64,000 nt of DNA, from NCBI GenBank assembly GCA_963677245.1, contig OY781921.1, forward strand, positions 3,658,001 to 3,722,000, given 5' to 3'. Positions 24,871-33,707 of this stretch are shown one piece after another. The notes beneath the pieces are model-generated. The model searched no databases and was not told the DNA's origin. It saw only the letters and a program-made list of their open reading frames with translations. The DNA comes from Saccharicrinis sp963677245 (GTDB lineage Bacteria; Bacteroidota; Bacteroidia; Bacteroidales; Marinilabiliaceae). Position 1 is the first letter of the stretch; each line of letters opens with the position of its first letter. Both the position numbers and the translations under genes were made by a program.

Positions 24871-25641
24871 ATGAAGAAAACTTATTTGCTTATAAGTATG
24901 ATGGCCATCTTGATGCTTTTCGGCATAAATACTTATTCTCAAGAAAAAGAAAAGAAATCTCCCTGGAGTATTGGAGTCTATGCAGATGCAACACCTTATC
25001 TTGATACTGATTTACACGAATATTCTTTTATCAGAAAAGATGTAGAAGATTATTATGATACATATGATTATGTATATGGAACTTTCGATTCCTGGAAAGT
25101 GGGGATCAGATTGGAGCGACTTATTTTAAATAATAAACTGGCCATTTATTCCGGGATACATTATTCAAATTTAAGGAGTAGCATGGAAGCGGATGATTAT
25201 GGATCTTCACCTTTTATGCTTGTTAACATTAATCCAACTGGTCAGGATTTGCATTTTATTAGAACAACTTCGTTTAGTCAAAATTCCGATTATATCGGAT
25301 TGCAAATAGGAGTCAAAGCATATGTGTATTCTGCAAGGTATGCTTTATGGTATCTATCAAGCAGTGCTGATATCAATCGCTTGATTGATCATAAAATGAC
25401 AACTCATTTTTACAACGATAACATGAGTGTTTATTCAGAGGATATTGAATCTTTATTTGGCGATCCCTCAAACACTTTTAGTGCTATAAATCTTGCTGGT
25501 GGATTAAGATTTGGAGATGTATCGAAAGCAGGTTTTACATTAGAAATGGGACCTAGTTTTCTTTTATCTAATCATAATAGCAGTATTACAAAGGCTACGG
25601 TTGGATTTAATTTTCAGGCTTGTTTTTATTTACCTTTTTAA
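24871..25641 (+). CDS. Secreted barrel-like hypothetical protein
   Basis: A 256-residue protein with a signal peptide (MKKTYLLISMMAILMLFGINTYSQ). Strand-rich sequence follows with alternating aromatic residues (WSIGVYADATPYLD, WKVGIRLERLILNNKLAIYSGIHYSNL, YIGLQIGVKAYVYSARYALWYLSSSADINR), ending in a terminal strand that closes with F. This fits a small outer-membrane barrel. I do not recognise a specific family. The following lipoprotein gene starts about 5 bp after its stop, so the two are likely cotranscribed. Confidence 0.6.
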   Translation: MKKTYLLISMMAILMLFGINTYSQEKEKKSPWSIGVYADATPYLDTDLHEYSFIRKDVEDYYDTYDYVYGTFDSWKVGIRLERLILNNKLAIYSGIHYSNLRSSMEADDYGSSPFMLVNINPTGQDLHFIRTTSFSQNSDYIGLQIGVKAYVYSARYALWYLSSSADINRLIDHKMTTHFYNDNMSVYSEDIESLFGDPSNTFSAINLAGGLRFGDVSKAGFTLEMGPSFLLSNHNSSITKATVGFNFQACFYLPF

Positions 25642-25645
25642 TTCA

Positions 25646-26242
25646 ATGATCATGTTAAAATATATTACCATTATATTTATTCTTATCGGGTTTATCAGCT
25701 GTGATAACGATGATTTATATATCGAAGAATCTATTTTTATTTCTGATCCTGAAGTTTCTGGTTTGCCCATATACTCCGAGATGGGATATAACACTTTTGG
25801 TGTGCGTTACGAAAGGGACTTTATTATACAAGATGACAAGTCTTACCCTTTAAAAATTGTTGCAGAAAACAATACTACATCATTTATATTTAGTGGTAGA
25901 AACGGTTATTATGAGGAATTTAATTTCACACTTCATATTCATGATTACAAGCCGGCAGATCTGGAAGATTTATTGAATTTAAATCAAACTACGATAGATT
26001 TATCTTCCGGGAGCGCAGATATCGAAATTAAGGAAAATGATATAAGCTTAGATGTGGAGATTATTTCCGGAGAGTTTGAAATTGTAAAAGCCAGAAAGCT
26101 AATGGTTGATGAAGACGAAAAAGGCGTGATTTTGTCTGGAGTATTTCAATTTAAAGTTTTTATAGATGGTATTCCTGTTGCATTTTCATTAGGAAGATAT
26201 GATACTTTAATTGCTTATTCTAATTTCTTTGTTTTGGATTAG
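25646..26242 (+). CDS. Hypothetical lipoprotein
   Basis: About 198 residues from ATG 25646; ATG 25652 is equally possible. The N-terminus MLKYITIIFILIGFISC ends in a lipobox-like cysteine followed by DNDD, typical of surface- or periplasm-facing Bacteroidota lipoproteins. The rest is beta-rich, with no motif I recognise. It directly follows the barrel-like gene, and the two may work together in the outer membrane. Confidence 0.6.
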   Translation: MIMLKYITIIFILIGFISCDNDDLYIEESIFISDPEVSGLPIYSEMGYNTFGVRYERDFIIQDDKSYPLKIVAENNTTSFIFSGRNGYYEEFNFTLHIHDYKPADLEDLLNLNQTTIDLSSGSADIEIKENDISLDVEIISGEFEIVKARKLMVDEDEKGVILSGVFQFKVFIDGIPVAFSLGRYDTLIAYSNFFVLD

Positions 26243-26345
26243 AAAAGTCATTATTGGTATAAATTTTTAGCTAATACATGTCTTTGTTAATGTACAACTT
26301 CTCATAAGTGAAAGTATATCTTCATTGGGCATTAATGTTTATAAT

Positions 26346-26603
26346 AGGCTGAAAGCCTTAAGTTTCATAACTTGTGGCAACGCTACAAGTGTTTGTGTGC
26401 TATATGTATTCAGGCTGAAAGTCTGTAACTTAAGTTTAGAGTTTCAGACCTTCAGCCTGACATTTCTATAATGTCAATTGCAAGGAGCGATGCCCCTTGT
26501 TGCGAAGTTCAGGGCTTTCAGCCTTTTGTAATACACTATATTCATTGATTTACATCGTTTAACAGTGAAGTATAGCCTTTAAAAGGAGTAGTCCCGAAGG
26601 GGA
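26346..26603. repeat. Cluster of small palindromes (REP-like)
   Basis: Within 260 bp there are several short hairpins. AGGCT-GAA-AGCCT lies at 26346-26358. ACTTGT-n9-ACAAGT lies at 26370-26390. A 16-bp stem at 26410-26460 has one mismatch. CAAGG / CCTTG lies at 26481-26499, GGCT-TTC-AGCC at 26513-26523 and TCCC-GAA-GGGGA at 26592-26603. The recurring GAA (or TTC) three-base loop is notable. They fill the 385-bp gap before the M56/TonB gene, which contains no ORF I can support. Confidence 0.6.
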
Positions 26604-26627
26604 ATAGGTTTTAACGATAACGGATTT

Positions 26628-28784
26628 CTAAAACTCCACTTTTACGCACATAGTAAAAGCTCTGTATTTACCCGCTTTATAACCCGGATACCATTCGTTT
26701 AATTCCTGAACAATTTGTTCTGCAGCATCCAGAATTTTCTGATCGGTATTTCCAAAAGGAACGGTACTTTCCATTTTACCCTTTTCATCAATTACAAACT
26801 TTACATAGGCAGTGCCTTTTAGCTTTTGCTCTTGTGATATTTTGGCTGCTTTTGAATACAGCTCAATCCAAAATGTTTCGTAACTGTATTGATAGTTTGG
26901 TTTGTGTGCCCTAGTATAATCTGGAGTATAGTTTTCTGCCTCCATTTTTTGTTTGGTAAAAGGTATATCTGTTTTACCTAAATATTTTTCTTTAACTCTT
27001 ACTTGTTCATGTATATAGTAATAATCATCTCTTAGAAGCATTGGTGAAATATTCTTATCTCCACTATATATCACTTCCATGGTTTTAAAACCAGGATTAG
27101 AAAATACTAATGTGTCATTCGGATCGATGTTAATTGTATATCCTTTATAGTAATCAGATTGAGTAGAAATATTTTTTCCTTTTATACTAATAGTAGTTTG
27201 GGGTCGAGGACGAGTTAATATTTTTGTTTTATAACTTCCATCGTCTTGCAAATAAAATAAAGTATCCGCAAAATAAACCTGTCCTGAAATAGCTATGTTT
27301 CCAGAAGCAGAAATAGGCTGCTTTTTCTCTAAACTAATTTCAAGTTTATCTCCGGAATGATAGATGACCTTTTTATGGTTGTATTCCGGATGATAAAAAG
27401 ACAGTATAGCTCCATCATATGCATTTAATTCAAACATGCCTTTGCTGTCACTGATAGTTCCAATATTATTATCGTCCTCCACAACAATATTCGTATTAGG
27501 CAAACCATTGTTTGTGATAATTTTTCCCCTTATAGTAATTTCCTTCTTAGGATGAGAGCTAACATAAATGACTTCTTGCCCACTATAAATTATTTCTTTA
27601 GGATATCGACCTGGAAGTTTCCAATTTATAGTGTCTCCAATATTAATAGGTAAAGATATAGGCTCATCAGGTACAGGTATACTTGTTCTTTGACCATCTT
27701 TAATGGTGATTACTCCACTGTGCATTATCTCACCCATAATTATTGCCTGCTTGTATGAACCATCCATCTGTTTTACCTTGATAGTGTCAAGGGGTGGATG
27801 AAATAAGAGCTTAACACTATCCGTCTTATCTTTCCATAATTCTTTATAGTTAATGATTTTATTGTCTTGTTGTTGGTAGATATATTCAGGGGTGCTAAAG
27901 GCCCAGAGTATGAGTCCGGTTAAAGGCAAAATCAGTAATAGCTTTATTTTTCCCCAGCGGGATTGTTTTATATTTTTCATCATTTTGAGTCGTTGTTTGT
28001 TTTGGGAAGTTTGGAAGTGGTTGGCTAACAATATGGCTTCCGTTCCCATGGTTTCACATAAAATAGATTGTATGTAGGTATTCAACTGCAGTCCTGTATC
28101 TAGTACGCCTCGGTCGGCAATATATTCCAGGTTGTTTTTTACGCATTGCTTGTAGAGCCAAACCAATGGATTCATCCAGCATAACGCCAATACTAATTCA
28201 CTTAAAAGCATATCTACCCAATGATGCTGCTTTTTATGGATAAGCTCGTGTATAAGCACTTGTTCTTTATGCTCTTCCAGGTATTCTCTACCCGGAATAA
28301 AAATAAAGGATGCAAAGGTCATTGGGTTTTTAACTTTGGGGTGCAGATAATACTTGTTTGATTTCCACTGTATTTGCTGCGCTGTTTTTAATAAGTAGAA
28401 ACTATAAACAAAGGAGCCTAAAAGTCTCAGCAAAAAAAGCAAAGAAATGCCGGCGTACATCCACCAAGCCAGGTTTTCCCAATTGATGTGCACTTCTGCA
28501 GGTTTTGTAACAACGTTAGCGGGTATTTCAGGAATAATTTCCGTATTGATGGCAGCAGGAGTTACATGATTTTCTGCAGACTCTATTACATTCGGCGTTT
28601 CTATTTCAATGTATACCGGGTAGGCAATTCGCATAAATGGAATACTTAAGGTTAACGCGAGCCCACACAGCAAAAAGAAACGGTTAATGCTAAAGTGCGA
28701 TGATTTATTCATTAGTAGGTAGTAAACCAATAAAAACAAAGTAATAACTACCGAGGATTTTAGAAGCAGGGTTAACAGTTGCAT
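26628..28784 (-). CDS. M56 (BlaR1-like) metallopeptidase with C-terminal TonB-like domain
   Basis: A 718-residue protein. Membrane helices occur in the first 130 residues and near 285. The zinc-protease motif HELIH is at 179-183 and a second cytoplasmic glutamate region includes NNLEYIADRGVLD. The extracytoplasmic part includes a carboxypeptidase-regulatory-like domain (ITIRGKIITNNGLPNTNIVVEDDN). The C-terminus is TonB-like (KGTAYVKFVIDEKGKMES...LNEWYPGYKAGKYRAFTMCVKVEF). It follows another M56 gene after 79 bp in the BlaI operon. BlaR1-like proteins sense a signal and cleave the repressor; the TonB-like end may anchor or contact the envelope. Confidence 0.85.
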   Translation of the reverse strand: MQLLTLLLKSSVVITLFLLVYYLLMNKSSHFSINRFFLLCGLALTLSIPFMRIAYPVYIEIETPNVIESAENHVTPAAINTEIIPEIPANVVTKPAEVHINWENLAWWMYAGISLLFLLRLLGSFVYSFYLLKTAQQIQWKSNKYYLHPKVKNPMTFASFIFIPGREYLEEHKEQVLIHELIHKKQHHWVDMLLSELVLALCWMNPLVWLYKQCVKNNLEYIADRGVLDTGLQLNTYIQSILCETMGTEAILLANHFQTSQNKQRLKMMKNIKQSRWGKIKLLLILPLTGLILWAFSTPEYIYQQQDNKIINYKELWKDKTDSVKLLFHPPLDTIKVKQMDGSYKQAIIMGEIMHSGVITIKDGQRTSIPVPDEPISLPINIGDTINWKLPGRYPKEIIYSGQEVIYVSSHPKKEITIRGKIITNNGLPNTNIVVEDDNNIGTISDSKGMFELNAYDGAILSFYHPEYNHKKVIYHSGDKLEISLEKKQPISASGNIAISGQVYFADTLFYLQDDGSYKTKILTRPRPQTTISIKGKNISTQSDYYKGYTINIDPNDTLVFSNPGFKTMEVIYSGDKNISPMLLRDDYYYIHEQVRVKEKYLGKTDIPFTKQKMEAENYTPDYTRAHKPNYQYSYETFWIELYSKAAKISQEQKLKGTAYVKFVIDEKGKMESTVPFGNTDQKILDAAEQIVQELNEWYPGYKAGKYRAFTMCVKVEF

Positions 28785-28863
28785 GGTGATATAAGATTTA
28801 ATTGTTTAGGGTTATGGTTAAATCAGGTTACTACGTTTAGCAACCTGATTTAATATGTAAATT

Positions 28864-30591
28864 TTACTCAAACTCAACTTCCACTAACATATTACAAGAT
28901 ACAGGATTTCCTCTCTGCTTGCCGGGTTTCCATTGATCCAGTTTAGATACAATATCAACCGCAGTCTGGCTTTCCTTTGTATTGGTTTTTTCCACTGATC
29001 TTACATTTTGTAATGTACCATTCTCATCAACCGTAAAAGCTACTTTTATCGATCCTTTTAAATTGGTTTTTTCGCTTTCGTATTGCGCCATGGAATATAA
29101 TTGTTGCCAGTAGATTTCTATTCCACCTATATATTCAGGCATCTCTTCAACTATAAAAAATATAGGTTCATCATCATCACCTTTTGATACTGGAGGTGGT
29201 GGCGGAGGAGGTACTACCTTGTCTGCTTTTTTATTTTTTACTACTTCCACTGGAGGAGGCGGTGGCGGAGGCGGAAGAATTTTACCTTTAAACTGAGCAC
29301 GATATTTACCCGGATCAATTAATAAGGTAGCTTTTTTCATAATGACATTTAGCTCTTTGTTGTTAGATATCAAAATTTCCTGTGTTTCATATCCTATATA
29401 AGAAAAAACCAGCTTGTCACCTTCTTTTACATCAATTCCGAATTGACCGTTTTTATCTACTATAGTTGCCTTTACAACCTGACCATTTTCTTTTGATATA
29501 GCAACTACGGTAGTTTTCGGTAAATTACCTACTATTATTTGTTTGTCATAATTGCCTGTTTCCTTATTCAATACCATTAAGGTATCTGATACATTTACAT
29601 TTCCCTTAATATGAAATGTTACAGCATCTTTTTTTTGCATTCCATTTTCGGGGCTGTAAGTTACTTCGGTATTATCCAATGTACCGTTAGTTGGAGGCTC
29701 CTGAACATACACAGGATTTTTAAATGCCCATAAAAATGCACTTATCAAGGGCAGAAGGAGTAGCAATTTGAGGTGTCCCCATTTGCTTCTTTTTACTTTT
29801 TTCATCATTTTTAATCGCTTTTTAGTTCGGGAGTCACGGAAGTAATTAGCTAGCACGATTGCTTCCGCTCCCATTGTTTCACAAATAATCGACCTTATAT
29901 AAGGTTTTATCTTAATACCAGAATCCAATACACCTTGGTCTGCAATAAATTCCAGATTTTGTTTTATTAAGCGGTTGATATACCAGGTAAAGGGATTAAA
30001 CCAGAATAGTATGGAGATAATCTCACTTAGGAACATATCAATCCAATGGTTTTGTTTTAAATGTACTCTTTCGTGAACCAGCACTTCATGTTTATTATCT
30101 TCTAAATAAGAATGATTACCCACAAAAATCTTATTTCCTAATGTAAATGGAGATTTTACTGCCGGGTGAATACAAATAACAGCACCTTTCCAATTCACTT
30201 TTTCTGATGATGTATACTCTTTATAAATGGAGAGTAGTTGAAATATTAAGCGGGCACTTAGTAGGGCTACACCGATAAAATAAATGGTTTGGAGTATAAA
30301 AAACCAATTGATTTTTTTTATTGAATTAGCGGTTGTTGTAGCCTCAGAATTAAAGTTATCCTCTATACTTACCTGTTTAAAAAGTTCGTTGGTTTCCATG
30401 GTGTTGGATATCGGAATAATCACTTTGTAACTTATTTCTAAAAGAGGAAGAAGTACAATCGATGCGATTCCAAACAAAAAGTAATAGCGGATCACATTGT
30501 AGTTATTATCGTTTCTATATACCATCAGGTAAAAACAAAGGATGACTACAGATATAATCAGTGAGCGAAAAATGTAGGAGTCCAGATTCAT
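28864..30591 (-). CDS. M56 (BlaR1-like) metallopeptidase with polyproline and TonB-like domain
   Basis: A 575-residue protein with an N-terminal membrane region and the HERVH zinc motif (173-177) in VLVHERVHLKQNHWIDMFLSE. NLEFIADQGVLDSG and a helix near 280 follow. The periplasmic part holds a regulatory-like beta-domain, two proline runs (PPPPPPPP and PPPPPPP) and a TonB-like C-terminus (GSIKVAFTVDENGTLQNVRS...WKPGKQRGNPVSCNMLVEVEFE). It starts 30 bp after the BlaI-type regulator gene. It probably relays an envelope signal by cleaving the repressor. Its sequence is clearly related to the next gene. Confidence 0.88.
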   Translation of the reverse strand: MNLDSYIFRSLIISVVILCFYLMVYRNDNNYNVIRYYFLFGIASIVLLPLLEISYKVIIPISNTMETNELFKQVSIEDNFNSEATTTANSIKKINWFFILQTIYFIGVALLSARLIFQLLSIYKEYTSSEKVNWKGAVICIHPAVKSPFTLGNKIFVGNHSYLEDNKHEVLVHERVHLKQNHWIDMFLSEIISILFWFNPFTWYINRLIKQNLEFIADQGVLDSGIKIKPYIRSIICETMGAEAIVLANYFRDSRTKKRLKMMKKVKRSKWGHLKLLLLLPLISAFLWAFKNPVYVQEPPTNGTLDNTEVTYSPENGMQKKDAVTFHIKGNVNVSDTLMVLNKETGNYDKQIIVGNLPKTTVVAISKENGQVVKATIVDKNGQFGIDVKEGDKLVFSYIGYETQEILISNNKELNVIMKKATLLIDPGKYRAQFKGKILPPPPPPPPVEVVKNKKADKVVPPPPPPPVSKGDDDEPIFFIVEEMPEYIGGIEIYWQQLYSMAQYESEKTNLKGSIKVAFTVDENGTLQNVRSVEKTNTKESQTAVDIVSKLDQWKPGKQRGNPVSCNMLVEVEFE

Positions 30592-30621
30592 TTTAAGGGT
30601 GTTTTAAAGATTGCCTTGGTG

Positions 30622-30987
30622 TTATTGATTATCATCGTTATCCGATGCTTTGAGCAGGTCTTCCAAATCTTCAAGACTCATGTCGTTATCTTTGGCAAAG
30701 AAGGTAGCCAATCGGGCAAAGCTCCCGCCAAAATAGTTTTTCAATAAGTGCTTTACCTGGTAAGAGGAATATTCCTCTTTTGATATCAATGGAAAATACA
30801 CATAGGTATTACCCACGGCTTTGTGATCTACAAATTCTTTGCTTTTTAAAACTTTTAATACCGTAGCCACTGTGTTGTAAGCTGGTTTTTTATTTTTAAA
30901 TCCGGCCACCACTTCTTTGATAATGGCTTCCTCTTTTTGCCATAAAATATGCATTACTTCTTCTTCGGCTTTTGTCAGTTGTTTCAT
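30622..30987 (-). CDS. BlaI/MecI-family transcriptional repressor
   Basis: A 121-residue protein with a winged helix: LTKAEEEVMHILWQKEEAIIKEVV, then KPAYNTVATVLKVLKSKEFVDHKAVGNTYVYFPL. A C-terminal dimerisation helix follows (LLKNYFGGSFARLATFFAKDNDMSLEDLEDLL). The family binds TACA-n2-TGTA-type operators, and one such site lies at 31122-31137 upstream. It leads the operon with two M56 proteases that are its likely antirepressors. Despite the name, Bacteroidota members often control other envelope functions than beta-lactam resistance. Confidence 0.92.
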   Translation of the reverse strand: MKQLTKAEEEVMHILWQKEEAIIKEVVAGFKNKKPAYNTVATVLKVLKSKEFVDHKAVGNTYVYFPLISKEEYSSYQVKHLLKNYFGGSFARLATFFAKDNDMSLEDLEDLLKASDNDDNQ

Positions 30988-31121
30988 CTGTTTGTAATTG
31001 TTTTTATTTGTCAGATGGAACTCACCAAAAAATACTCATTCTCTTGTGTGAGAACTTTTTCTTTTGGCTCGTTTCATGCCTTTATATTATTTACTGCTTC
31101 ATTCTATTATTAAAAACATAG

Positions 31122-31168
31122 TACTACAAATGTAATATTATAAAAATAGTATCAAAACTATTTTTATA
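31122..31168. promoter_or_regulatory. BlaI-type operator and adjacent large dyad
   Basis: Positions 31122-31137 read TACTACAAATGTAATA, a near-perfect match (one base off symmetry) to the TACTACA-n2-TGTAGTA operator of BlaI/MecI repressors. Right next to it, TATAAAAATAGT (31139-31150) and ACTATTTTTATA (31157-31168) form perfect 12-bp arms around a 6-bp spacer. Both lie 135-181 bp before the BlaI-like gene and may also affect the divergent LarC-like gene. Confidence 0.6.
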
Positions 31169-31301
31169 GTATTTTTCTAATATCCTTTATGTGAGTCGCA
31201 TATGTAAAAGGTTTATTGGGGATTAAAATGTTAGAATTTCATTAACATCCATATCCTTTTATTGTATTATCTTCATCATTTTAAACTAAAAGATAAATTG
31301 A

Positions 31302-32111
31302 ATGCAATTATATATTGATCCAACCGGTGGGATAGCAGGGGATATGTTTTCTGCAGCATTAATATCAGCTGGGGCAGATGAATCAAAAATGTTATATGCT
31401 TTAACTACTGCAGGTAATGCTATTGGTCAATCTCAAATAACTACAGAAACAACACATGATGGAGCCACGCGTTTAAAGATGCATATTCATCATAACCATG
31501 GTCATTTAGGCGCATCAAAAGCACGAAAACTCATTCATGAATTATGTGTGGAGTTAGAAATTGAAGAAGAATATGCTGAATTTGCCAATAGAGCACTGGA
31601 AGTATTGATTGCTGCGGAGAAACAAGCGCATGAAGAAAATACCTTTTTAACGGATCACCATCATCACAGTCACGATCATCATGATCATGAACACCATCAT
31701 CAAGATCACGACCATCATCACCATCATGAGCATGAAGAAGCCTGGTTGCACGAAGCGCAGGATATTATTATCGATATAATTGGTGCAGCATATGGTTTGC
31801 AATTACTTGCAGCACCAACTACAGCTACTTTAATTAAGCCGGTTTCATTGGGTGGGGGAAGAATTAAATTTTCGCATGGAGAAATGCCAGTGCCTGCACC
31901 GGCAACAAAAATAATCATGGATAAATATGAGATATGCCATCAGATGGGTCCCTTAAATATAGAACTCTGCACACCTACCGGTTCTTCTGTATTGGCAGCC
32001 CTGGGCGTTAAAGAGTGTGTCGATGTTCAAGTAAATGGAGTTTCTTTTGTAGGTAAATCCAGAGGAGGAAAAGATTTGGATATTCCGCCTTTAACCATTT
32101 ATCTCAAGTAA
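31302..32111 (+). CDS. LarC1-like protein (nickel-pincer cofactor synthesis family)
   Basis: A 269-residue protein, the length of the LarC N-terminal domain alone. It begins MQLYIDPTGGIAGDMFSAALISAGAD, as in LarC/DUF111, has a histidine-rich metal-binding loop at about 124-148, and then HEAQDIIIDIIGAAYGLQLL, SLGGGRIKFSHGEMPVPAPA and ELCTPTGSSVLAAL. In Lactiplantibacillus LarC inserts nickel into the pincer cofactor, and the full protein needs a C-terminal domain reached by frameshifting. No such domain follows here, and larB, larE and larA are not nearby. Confidence 0.8.
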   Translation: MQLYIDPTGGIAGDMFSAALISAGADESKMLYALTTAGNAIGQSQITTETTHDGATRLKMHIHHNHGHLGASKARKLIHELCVELEIEEEYAEFANRALEVLIAAEKQAHEENTFLTDHHHHSHDHHDHEHHHQDHDHHHHHEHEEAWLHEAQDIIIDIIGAAYGLQLLAAPTTATLIKPVSLGGGRIKFSHGEMPVPAPATKIIMDKYEICHQMGPLNIELCTPTGSSVLAALGVKECVDVQVNGVSFVGKSRGGKDLDIPPLTIYLK

Positions 32112-32164
32112 TTTTTGAACTATAGCCAATACATCTTGTTCATTTTTAAACTCAATAAGTAACA

Positions 32165-32761
32165 ATGAAAGAATTTTGGGACGAACGTTTTGCGTCGGAG
32201 GAATACCTGTATGGAGAATTGCCTAATGTGCAATTTAAAAGGTTTATCGATGAGAACAAACCGGGAAAAATATTATTGCCAGGTGAAGGAGAAGGACGTA
32301 ATGCGGTTTATGCAAGTCAGCAAGGATGGCAGGTGTGGGCAATTGATCAAAGTGATGAGGGCAAAAAGAAGGCTGAAAAATTAGCTCATAATCATAAGGT
32401 TGATATCAATTATATCACTGGAGATTTGTTGAAAGCGCCATTTGATGCAGACTGTTTTGATGCGGTGGCACTGGTGTTTTTTCACTTGCCTACACAAATT
32501 AGATTAAATATTCATGCACACCTTTATCATTTGCTGAATAATTCGGGCAAAATGTTTATTACGGGTTTTTCAAAAGAGCAGTTAAAGTATCAAAGTGGAG
32601 GGCCAAAGGATATAGAAATGCTATACACACCGGAAATATTAGCTAATGATTTTTCTCAGATGAAAATCGTTAAAAACATCCGGTTTAATGAACATTTAAA
32701 TGAAGGTGTTGGTCATCAGGGAATAGCTTCTTTAATAGAATTTGAAGCCTTAAAGTCTTGA
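32165..32761 (+). CDS. Class I SAM-dependent methyltransferase (TehB-like)
   Basis: A 198-residue protein with FWDERFASEEYLYGELPN at the start, the SAM-binding loop KILLPGEGEGRNAVYASQQGWQVWAIDQSDEG, and YITGDLLKAPFDADCFDAVALVFFHLP. This is the profile of TehB/thiopurine-type small methyltransferases. Note LPGEGEGRN in place of the more common DLGCGxG. The substrate is unknown. It ends with no gap against a small convergent gene and lies 54 bp after the LarC-like gene, so the two may be cotranscribed. Confidence 0.85.
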   Translation: MKEFWDERFASEEYLYGELPNVQFKRFIDENKPGKILLPGEGEGRNAVYASQQGWQVWAIDQSDEGKKKAEKLAHNHKVDINYITGDLLKAPFDADCFDAVALVFFHLPTQIRLNIHAHLYHLLNNSGKMFITGFSKEQLKYQSGGPKDIEMLYTPEILANDFSQMKIVKNIRFNEHLNEGVGHQGIASLIEFEALKS

Positions 32762-32923
32762 TTAATTTTTGCCAATTAAAAGTGGTTCGGCAATTAAAGG
32801 ATGTCCTGGATTAGATAAAATAACTCGTTCCAGAATTTCATGCAATTCTTCATCATCAAAAATCGGCATCCAATCACTGTTGGTAAACTCGTAATCTGTA
32901 TTTCCGTTTTTTATTTCTTTCAT
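32762..32923 (-). CDS. Small conserved-looking hypothetical protein (53 residues)
   Basis: ATG at 32923 opens 53 codons ending in TAA at 32762-32764, directly abutting the convergent methyltransferase stop. The product begins MKEIKNGNTDYEFTNSDWMP, continues IFDDEELHEILERVILSNPG and ends HPLIAEPLLIGKN. It is acidic and probably folded, with a normal codon pattern for this genome. No family is recognised. Confidence 0.55.
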   Translation of the reverse strand: MKEIKNGNTDYEFTNSDWMPIFDDEELHEILERVILSNPGHPLIAEPLLIGKN

Positions 32924-32977
32924 CACAAATAAATTTATTCTCCCACAAATACTATCGATCTCACAAATTCAACGACT

Positions 32978-33595
32978 ATGCCAAAAACAATTTTTCCAGA
33001 ATTAAATCATCGGTTTAAACAACAACTCGATTTTATAATTGAAATTGACCGTCTCAAAAAAGTTGTACGTCAAACCTTGTTAATGGATTCATCAAAACAA
33101 GAGAATGATGCAGAGCATTCGTGGCATATGGCATTATCTATCTTGTTATTAGAAGAATATGCAATCTTAAAAAATGTTAATTTATTAAAGTCGGTGAAAA
33201 TGGCATTGATTCATGACATTGTAGAAATTGATGCCGGAGATACTTTTGCATACGATGAAAAGGCGCACCATGATAAGACGGAAAGAGAATTGAAAGCTGC
33301 AGATCGTATTTTTGGTTTGCTGCCCGAGGATCAATATCTGAGCTATAAAAATCTGTGGTTGGAGTTTGAAGAAGGTAAAACCCCTGAAGCTGCATTTGCC
33401 GGAGCCATAGATAAATTTATGCCAATTCTACATAATTATATCACAGAAGGAAAGCAATGGAAGAAGCATAAAGTAACAGCAGAAATGGTGTTGAAAAGAA
33501 ATGCACCTATAAAAAATGGGTCGGAGGTTTTATGGAGTATAGTTGAAAATTTGGTCGATGATGCAGTTGTAAAAGGATATCTGCATAGGGAATAA
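32978..33595 (+). CDS. HD-domain hydrolase (YfbR-like)
   Basis: A 205-residue protein with the HD metal site: H47 in ENDAEHSWHMALSILLLEEYA, H79-D80 in MALIHDIVEIDAGDTFAYDE and a late D in AFAGAIDKFMPIL. This matches HD-domain nucleotidase-like proteins of the YfbR group, which remove phosphate from deoxynucleoside monophosphates. The substrate is inferred from family only. Downstream spacing to the next gene is 112 bp and includes a good promoter. Confidence 0.8.
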   Translation: MPKTIFPELNHRFKQQLDFIIEIDRLKKVVRQTLLMDSSKQENDAEHSWHMALSILLLEEYAILKNVNLLKSVKMALIHDIVEIDAGDTFAYDEKAHHDKTERELKAADRIFGLLPEDQYLSYKNLWLEFEEGKTPEAAFAGAIDKFMPILHNYITEGKQWKKHKVTAEMVLKRNAPIKNGSEVLWSIVENLVDDAVVKGYLHRE

Positions 33596-33662
33596 AATGG
33601 ATTTTAAGTATTATACCCTTAATCTGGTAAGCTAAAACAAATTATAAATAATAAAATTAACT

Positions 33663-33693
33663 TTTGCCATAAGTATAGATTATGGTATTTTTG
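33663..33693 (+). promoter_or_regulatory. Bacteroidota-type promoter for the cyclophilin operon
   Basis: TTTG at 33663-33666 and TATTTTTG at 33686-33693 match the -33 and -7 consensus with 19 bp between them. Transcription would start about 8 nt before the ATG at 33708, giving a nearly leaderless mRNA. Confidence 0.6.
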
Positions 33694-33707
33694 AACAAAA
33701 TGTAAAA

